A DNA stretch of 64,000 nucleotides from contig NC_087181.1 of assembly GCF_035594125.1 (NCBI RefSeq), positions 10,156,317 through 10,220,316 of the forward strand. Direction: 5' to 3'. The notes below the pieces were generated by a model. It did no database searches and was not told the DNA's origin. It saw only the letters and a list, made by a program, of their open reading frames with translations. The DNA comes from Scylla paramamosain. Lineage: Eukaryota; Arthropoda; Malacostraca; Decapoda; Portunidae. Each line of letters opens with the position of its first letter. Within the stretch, counting starts at the first letter, position 1. A program made the translations under genes and the position numbers. Shown here piece by piece: positions 55,891 to 64,000 of this stretch.

Positions 55891-56139
55891 CGGGCGGCGC
55901 GGCATCTCGTAGGCGACACGCAGAGTTCCACTGGTCGCCTCCACATCGGCAAGACTTCACATAACTCACATTTACACAAACTTTTTAATGCTGCTTTATT
56001 TGCTCGGAATTAGACGGCCAAGTTTTCTCATAAACAAATGTAAAAGTTTACCTCATTCAAGTTTAACATAAGTTACTCGTACGTACATGCCTCAGCAGGA
56101 CGTGAAACTTGGCCTTGTTAATGTTGAGCTGGCACGGTC

Positions 56140-56576
<437 letters not shown>

Positions 56577-56704
56577 TGTAATAAGTGGCCGCGCAGTATC
56601 CGCCGTCGACGCCTCCTTCAGCATCAGTCTTTCCCTTCAGGAGGAAACACAGGGAGGAAGATGGAAAGGCCTCGTTCATATCCTAGATCCTTCCTTCTAT
56701 CTCC

Positions 56705-56853
56705 TCCTCCCTACTCTTCCTCCTCATCCTCCTCCTCCTCCTCCACCTCCTTCTCCTCCTGTTACCGCCCCATCCAGTTCCTGTCGTTTGCATGCATCCA
56801 CTATTTTTCTTATTCTCTATTTCTTCCGTACTATTCTTTCTTTTATGTTTCCC

Positions 56854-56942
<89 letters not shown>
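56705..56942. repeat. (TCC)n-rich and (CT)n
   Basis: CTCCTCCTC-rich DNA at 56705-56765, then (CT)n at 56858-56942, in inverted orientation to the 433-bp (GA)n. Confidence 0.95.
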
Positions 56943-56945
<3 letters not shown>

Positions 56946-57659
56946 GTTATGAAGAAAAAGAAAACGCCAAGGAAAACATGTACAAATTGCGAAGAACAAT
57001 AAAAAAAGAAAGAAAAGAAAAGGGTCACTCTTCTGAGTTATCACAGTTGTTCAGATGGGCGAGTGCAAACTATAAATATATTTTTCAAAAGTAATTTTTG
57101 ACCTTTGAACTTCTCGCCTTAACTTTCCTGCGAGATCTACACAGTCGCCGTGTATTGATTTATTGCTTTATATTTACCTATTCATATTTTTTTCTCCCCT
57201 GGCTAACAGCTTTCCCCTCCCTGTCACTCTATGGCTGGCAAAGGAAGGAAGCACCAATTAAATACTTTCCTAGGGCTGAGAGAGGCGGGTCTTTTCGTGT
57301 TCTATTTTTTCTCTCTCTTGTCGGTATTTGCTAAAAGTCTCCCTCCGTCAGGTAGTTTTGTAGAGCAGAGGGAGATTGATTCAAACTGACGAGGCTGGAG
57401 ATGCATTTCAGGCAGCGCTCTCTCGTCTTTCGTTTCTCTTGTGTCTATTCTCCCTGTCTGTAGATCTTCGTCCTCCTACTCCTGCTCCTCCTCCTTCTAT
57501 CTGTGTGAGATTTAGCGAGGCGTGGAGTATACAGCAGAAAGAAGAGGGAACGAAGAATACATACAGACACACAGGCAGGCAGAACTAAATCTGGATAATT
57601 GTTGAGCTATAACGAGAATATCCGCTTGGATATTTGTAATCGTATTAGCGTTCTGGTAA

Positions 57660-57985
57660 ACTAGGAGGAGGAGGTGGAGGAGGAGGGGGAGGATGAGGAG
57701 GAGAAGGAGGAGGAGGAGTATTAGGAGTATTAGGAGGAGGAAGAGGAGGAGGAAATACAAGGGAATACAAAGGAAGTCCAAAGAGCAACATACCTTGAGG
57801 TCTTTACTAGGCTGTTGGGTAACTATTCTACTCTAGCTATTAGTGGGAGAACCAGGATAGAACAGGAGAAGGAGAAAAAGGTGGAGAAGGAGGAAAAAAA
57901 GGTGGAGGAGGAGGAGGAGGAGGAGGAGGAGGAGGAGGAGGAGGAGGAGGAGGAGGAGGAGGAGAAGAAGAAAAAGCTGGAGGAG
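57660..57985. repeat. (GAG)n blocks
   Basis: GGAGGA-rich at 57663-57755 and (GAG)n at about 57904-57965, with unique DNA between. Confidence 0.93.
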
Positions 57986-58159
57986 GTGTATGAGGAGGAG
58001 GTTGCAGTTCGCCCCTTCTTCAGGAGATTGAGGTTGAGACACCAGCAATTAGCTCTCGCTTGTAATTTCCTCCTGGGCAGACTGATGAAGGGATAAGCCG
58101 AGCGTGGACGACGAAAATAAAGGTGCGCTTGTCTCCCCTCCTTGAACACGGACGTCCGG

Positions 58160-58242
<83 letters not shown>
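58160..58242. repeat. (GT)n then (GA)n
   Basis: About 20 bp of (GT)n into about 60 bp of (GA)n. Confidence 0.97.
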
Positions 58243-58246
<4 letters not shown>

Positions 58247-58614
58247 TAGAGGTAACAATAAATACAGGCAGCCTGGCATTATGGGACACACTTAGGCCAA
58301 GCATTGAGAGCGGGCCCGCTAATTCAAGCTGTAAAGACTGGCGGCATTATCCCTTCAGGCTCTCGTAAGGGACGGCTCGACCTGGCGCGCCGAGAAAAGG
58401 GACACGGGGACGTAATTTGGCCATCAAGCTCGCGAAATACCTGGCGCACCTCTTGTTACATCGACGCCGCCGCCACTCAGCCCAGGCCCCGCAGACCTCG
58501 TGCCCTTGTAGCCTTGTGTAATAACCGCCCACTAGGTAATGACGAAACGCCGCCGCCTCCGCCTCCTCAGGCCTCAGACTTATACCCTTCATACTCCGCC
58601 TGCCGCTGCCATCC

Positions 58615-58616
<2 letters not shown>
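58243..58616. other. Non-repetitive upstream segment
   Basis: GC-balanced DNA with CpGs (GGCGCGCCGAG near 58385). No gene recognised. Confidence 0.5.
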
Positions 58617-59065
<449 letters not shown>

Positions 59066-59359
59066 CTTAGAGTATGCATTATCCCCCTTCCTCTTGTCAT
59101 GTATACTTTAGGACGCGTTACAAGCTTCCTGACAAAGTGCTAGAGTATCCTACCCATCCTTAAAGCTCCTTCCATCCCTTACTCCCTCCATCCTTCCTTC
59201 CTGCACGAGCTTTTATTTTTCCTCCTTCCCTCCGTGATTCTCTCATCCATTATATCCCTTCTGCCTTGCTTGCTTCCTTCACTACTTCCTTCTCTCCCTT
59301 CCTTGCCATGCTTCATCCCTCCATCGCAGGATTAAATTTCTTTCCTCTCCTCCTTCTCC

Positions 59360-59494
59360 TTCTCTTATTTTCCTCCTCCTCCTCCTCCTCCTCCTCTTCC
59401 TCCAGTCAATATCAGAGGTTGACTTAGAAGAGGAAGATGCCACTTTCATTAGACGCAAGTGAAGTTGTGGCGCGCCGTTAATCCCTCGACCTTT

Positions 59495-59573
<79 letters not shown>

Positions 59574-59614
59574 AAAGGGAGAAGATGAGGGCTTTGGAAG
59601 AGCCAGTTAGTTGC

Positions 59615-59673
<59 letters not shown>

Positions 59674-59690
59674 AGTGTGTGCGTGAGTGT
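59360..59690. repeat. (TCC)n, (GA)n, (GT)n
   Basis: (TCC)n at 59372-59397, (GA)n at 59501-59563, (GT)n at 59613-59669. Confidence 0.95.
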
Positions 59691-59963
59691 GAGTATAGCT
59701 GGATATCACAATAGCATATTTTTCCAGGAACAAAATATTCCCCATGGTTGCAATTCTGTCCTTCCCTTTTTCCCTTAACAAGATCAGGAGAAGACACGAG
59801 ATATTCACCATTTTTTTTCTCTCTCTCACAACTAAATTTGGATGTGGCAGGATATCAATGTTGAGTAATATATATATTTTTTCCCTCCACGAGCGAGGGT
59901 TGGGAGAATGCAATTTATTTAACGTCAGGAAGAGGTAGGTGGGTGGGGGCGGGGGAGATAGGA

Positions 59964-59964
<1 letters not shown>

Positions 59965-60011
<47 letters not shown>

Positions 60012-60164
60012 AGGGAGGGAGGGAGGGAGAGAGAGAGAAAGAGGGAGGGAGAGAGAGGAAAAAAGGAAGGGAGGAAGGTTGGAAGGAAAAGACTGAAAGA
60101 AAAGATAAAACATGATATATAAAATAACGAATAAAGAAAAGGAATGAAATGATAAGAGAGGAAT

Positions 60165-60239
<75 letters not shown>

Positions 60240-60332
60240 CGGTGCTAACATTCGCTCAATCGATAGCGGCGCCGTAAGAATTTAATCGGACATTGGCGCC
60301 GGTGAATCGTAAGCACCGGGATGTTTAATGCG

Positions 60333-60403
<71 letters not shown>
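59965..60403. repeat. Three (GA)n tracts with GGGA repeats
   Basis: (GA)n at 59968-60005, GGGA tetranucleotides to 60030, (GA)n at 60167-60234 and 60335-60403. Confidence 0.95.
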
Positions 60404-60407
<4 letters not shown>

Positions 60408-60409
60408 GA

Positions 60410-61250
60410 GGCTGGAATGGGGGGAGGCAGACACACAGACAGTCAGACATGATAGAAAAATACTAGACATTTACTCAGTTAAAGATGTGGAGGACATGTC
60501 TTCTTTCTCAGCGGACGAAAGAGGGAGGGAGGGAGGGAAGGAGGGAGAGAAGGAGAGAGGAAAGGAGGGAAGGAAGGAGGGAGAAAAGGAGGGAAGGTGC
60601 AATTACATGACCTCAAGAAGAAGTAAGAAAAAGGAGAAAGAAAAGAAAGTAAGAGAGAAAAGTGTGGGTTTGCTCTCATCCCAAGAGTGCGTGGAAGCAG
60701 GAGTGGGAGAGAGGGAGAGAGAGAGAGGGAGAGGGCTGTCACCCTCCCCCTGGCATAACACGGATAAAGGGTTCCCTCTCCCTCAGGTTTTCTCTCACCA
60801 CAGGAAGTGAGGGAGAGAGTGAGGGAAAAAACAATCTTTCTTGGAGGTAGAGAGAAATGAAGGGAGGAAAGTAGGGAGGGAATAGAGGAAACTGCACGAG
60901 AAATAGTGAGGGAGAGAGAGAAGAGATGGGGGAAGAGTACTGCTTATCTGGAGGGAGGGAGAAATGGAGAGACGAGAGGAGAGAACTTTCTATCTAGAGG
61001 GAGAGATGTAGGGAAAGAGAAATGGATGGAGGTATAGAGAAGTGGAGGGAGAAATGGGTGAAGAGTAGAGGAAGAAATGGAGAGAAGTAGAGAGGAGTGA
61101 AGGGAGAAATATACTCTGGCATGGAAGGCCGGAAAGAGGAATGGATGGAGGCATGAAGAAGTGAAGGAAGAAGTGGAGGGATGGAGGGAAGGAGGGGAGG
61201 AAGCGGACCTGTTAGACCAAGTAATGGCGGAGGGACCTAATTAACATTAC
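60410..61250. repeat. Purine-rich degenerate block
   Basis: GGGAGGGAGAGA-like DNA; at 60840-61190 GAGGGAGAAATGGA-like units of 20-40 bp recur irregularly. Confidence 0.8.
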
Positions 61251-61377
61251 TTTGCATGGGACGACTTTTAAAATTTTTCCCCAAGACTCGATTGTTGGTT
61301 CAGCGCGGGTTAAGGATAATGATGATGAAGAGGGAGAGGACGCAAGGGAAAATAAACGAGTTGGAGAACGAGGACGA

Positions 61378-61460
61378 AGTGGAGGAGGAGGAGAAAGAGG
61401 AGAAGGAGAAGGAGGAGGAGGAGGAGGAGGAGGAGGAGGAGGAGGAGGAGGAGGAGGAGG
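61378..61460. repeat. (GAG)n
   Basis: Trinucleotide tract of about 80 bp. Confidence 0.95.
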
Positions 61461-61562
61461 AATTATAGTAATAGTATGCCTCGTTTTTGTGGGTTGGAGA
61501 AGGAGGAGGAGGATTGATGGTTTGTGTCACGCTGTTTATTATGTACCTTGTGATACCCTGTC

Positions 61563-61910
<348 letters not shown>

Positions 61911-62081
61911 TGCGTGTGTGTCTTCTAAAACTACATTACATTTTCATCAGGCCATTTTATGATGGAATGATGTAGCGCCTTTCTCTCCCCTGTACCTGCT
62001 TAAGCAACCACTGTGTATATGCTGCACCATTGATTAGCACACGTTAATGCAGACCATAAGCGCTGAGAAGCTTAACAAATC

Positions 62082-62830
62082 ATGGGTAGCGAGGTGGACA
62101 CGTGCCTCACCCAGTTCGATTCCTGGTGAGCGGCTTGACATGGCGTGGGTGTAATCCATTATTAGCTGCGGTGTCCCCCGGCATAGCTTTTCGTGAGCTT
62201 GGAGAGGCGGGAAACTTAGGGTGTCCGTACTCAAGTCTGTACCTGGTCCACGGCGGCAGGAAATGCACACACAGCGAACTTTATAGCCGATGGGCGCGCT
62301 GACAGGAGCAAATAAAGAGGAGCCACAAGTCAATGGCACAGGTCGTGAGGCATCCCGCAGCCTTGACCTCCGTGGGCAGTCTGGCGTGCACAGTAATACA
62401 TGGGGCAGTGAGCGGCGAGGGACACACGTCTTGGCTCTGTTCATTGTTGGTCCTCCTCGTCTTTACCAACTCGGCCTCGTCATCGCAAGGGACGAGACCC
62501 GCGAATGGTCGTTGGGTCCATTTTCCGGTCGGCGAAGTCCCCCGAGTGAACAGCGAAGGATCATTCGGCCGTGAATCTCTGCCTCGAATCGACTCGGCCA
62601 CGTCAACACAAGACTGGAGAAAGTTCATCGAGTCTGCTACCGTCGCAACCACTGCCGCTACTCCTGCTTTTGCTGTTATATCTGCTGTCGTGCTATCGTT
62701 GCTGCTGCTGCAACTATGTCTGCTATCTTTCTGCCGCTACTGCTGCTGCTGCTATCGCTGCTATCATGCTATCGTTGCTGCTGTTGGTGCCACTACCTCT
62801 GCTATCGTCGTTATCGCTCTTGCTGTTGTA
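62082..62830 (+). mobile_element. tRNA-headed SINE candidate with trinucleotide tail
   Basis: The head has a pol III A-box-like TAGCGAGGTGG at 62087-62097 and a B box AGTTCGATTCC at 62113-62123, each one mismatch from consensus. The boxes start only 26 bp apart, against about 44 in a tRNA, so the anticodon arm seems deleted. TCACCCAG and CTGGTGA around the B box form a hairpin. A GC-rich body of about 500 bp follows, open on both strands but without recognisable protein. It ends in a degenerate CTG/CTA/GCT tract at about 62640-62830, as expected for a SINE tail. A single copy in the window, so its repetitive nature is inferred. Confidence 0.45.
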
Positions 62831-63366
62831 TATCGCCAGCCTGAGTTAGTGGCGTCACTCCTTCACGAGACAGATGGCACGGCGCGGTCAGCCCCTTCAC
62901 CACTCATCGATCCTCGCGCCCAACACGCTCACCACAGAATTATAAAACAAAAATTGGCTTTGAGAATTCCAGCCAAGTCTCGTTTCAAGATTAAAGGGTG
63001 AGGGAGTGCGCTGGGCTGTGCTACATTTTTGGCGGCGGCGTTCCGGTAAAGTCTTCATTGTCCGGCGCTCTGCTGGGCAGCGAGACAGGCTTTCCAGGGT
63101 TAGTGTGAGTGTCGTGGAGGATTTGTGAGCCTGTTAAGCCGCTGAGAGCTCGGCAGAATTACAAGACGTTGTGAATTTGAGTTTTTCCTCGTCCTGTTAG
63201 CGGCGGTGGTAATGGTGGCGGTGGTGGCGTGTTAGTGGTGATGGTGGTGGTGAAGGAGTGAAAGGCAAGTAAAGAGAAGGTCTGGTTAGCAAGAATGATA
63301 ATGAAGGTGGTGAGTCAGCTAGTACTATGAAAGCACCTCGCGTCATTATGTGCAAGGTACACCGCC

Positions 63367-63370
<4 letters not shown>
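62831..63370. other. Non-repetitive upstream segment
   Basis: Balanced DNA with a GGTGGTGAT stretch near 63200-63255. No gene recognised. Confidence 0.5.
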
Positions 63371-63442
<72 letters not shown>

Positions 63443-63582
63443 GGGGGAGGAATCAGTGGAGAGAGTCAAGGATGATAATTTTGCTAATCTCCTTTCTGCA
63501 GCAATCTGAATATTCACGTGCCAAGGAAACGATATTACCAGTTGCGCACTTTTTTGCTTTCTATTTCTTACTCTGGAAAACA

Positions 63583-63641
<59 letters not shown>
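63371..63641. repeat. (CA)n and (CT)n
   Basis: (CA)n at 63371-63440 and (CT)n at about 63587-63641. From 63790 to the end the DNA is T/C-rich with no gene. Confidence 0.96.
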
Positions 63642-63643
<2 letters not shown>

Positions 63644-64000
63644 TTCTGGCAAACGTTTTCCCGACCCTGAATTACCTCCGCTAACGACGCGCCGCCTGAA
63701 AATTGTCGGTTCCTCGCCGCAGCCACAAAACTGTAAAATATTCGTCACCGATTTTTTGGCGCCAAGGAACAAAAGGTGAATGAAAGGTGCGCCGTCGTGT
63801 GTTTCCTTCTTTCCATTCTTTTTTCCCTTTCATTTTTTCTGTCTTATTTCCTCTTCATTCCGTTTCTATTCTTTTCTTTCTTGATTGCTTTTCTCCTTCC
63901 CTTGTGCCGTTTTTCTTTTCTTTCCTTTTTCTTCCTTTCGTGAGGTAGTTTCCTTTTCTCTCACACCCACTCATATTCTTTTCTCTTTCCTACCTTCTTT

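Noticed and set aside
59449..59913. 154-codon minus-strand frame upstream of the gene
   Set aside because: Built from (GT)n and (GA)n antisense with short unique flanks.
62082..62130. A tRNA gene
   Set aside because: A- and B-box matches are only 26 bp apart and no acceptor stem or anticodon loop can be folded; treated as a SINE head.
62333..63001. 222-codon plus frame and overlapping 123- and 136-codon minus frames
   Set aside because: They overlap in both directions, show no recognisable domain and cover the SINE candidate and its trinucleotide tail.

Overview
The window is nuclear DNA of an animal, most likely a decapod crustacean and probably a brachyuran crab. The reasons are the very high density of long (GA)n, (CA)n, (CTA)n and (GAG)n tracts, several decayed LINE retrotransposons of types I know from crab and shrimp genomes, and one intron-rich gene with clean GT-AG splice sites. 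There are no operons, prokaryotic genes or CRISPR arrays. The species call is inference; the eukaryotic call is directly supported.

Only one host gene can be supported. It lies on the minus strand, runs from about 51.3 kb (possibly 52.1 kb) leftwards, and leaves the window at the left edge. Seven exons (17239-17368, 16270-16375, 8899-9019, 7679-7789, 5241-5480, 2761-2915, 2374-2518) plus a putative signal-peptide exon ending at 51266 join in consistent phase. They encode the N-terminal half of an immunoglobulin-superfamily membrane protein of the Sidestep type: signal segment, Ig1, Ig2 and Ig3, with both cysteines of each Ig present. Arthropod Sidestep proteins are cell-surface receptors, best known for binding Beat-family proteins in motor-axon guidance. 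Ig4, Ig5, the fibronectin domain and the membrane segment must lie beyond the left edge. The first intron, about 33.9 kb, fills most of the window.

The introns and the upstream region are made of three layers. First, LINE remnants: three large copies on the plus strand (17.7-19.6, 22.2-26.7 and 34.3-35.8 kb) and short 3' ends at 11.0, 45.9 and 54.7 kb. All carry stops or frameshifts. The 22.2-26.7 kb block is two copies joined head to tail. Second, simple repeats: dozens of dinucleotide tracts, the largest being uninterrupted (GA)n of 433 and 343 bp at 56.1 and 61.6 kb, plus long purine-only or pyrimidine-only stretches. Third, at least fourteen unrelated, degenerate minisatellites with units of about 15-165 bp, each private to one place. 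A tRNA-headed SINE candidate sits at 62.08-62.83 kb.

No new gene system is visible. The most unusual content is the Sidestep-like gene with its diverged Ig3 and uncertain first exon, the fused tandem LINE, the repeated contact between LINE 3' ends and microsatellites, the SINE candidate, and the series of hidden-period minisatellites beneath apparent low-complexity sequence.
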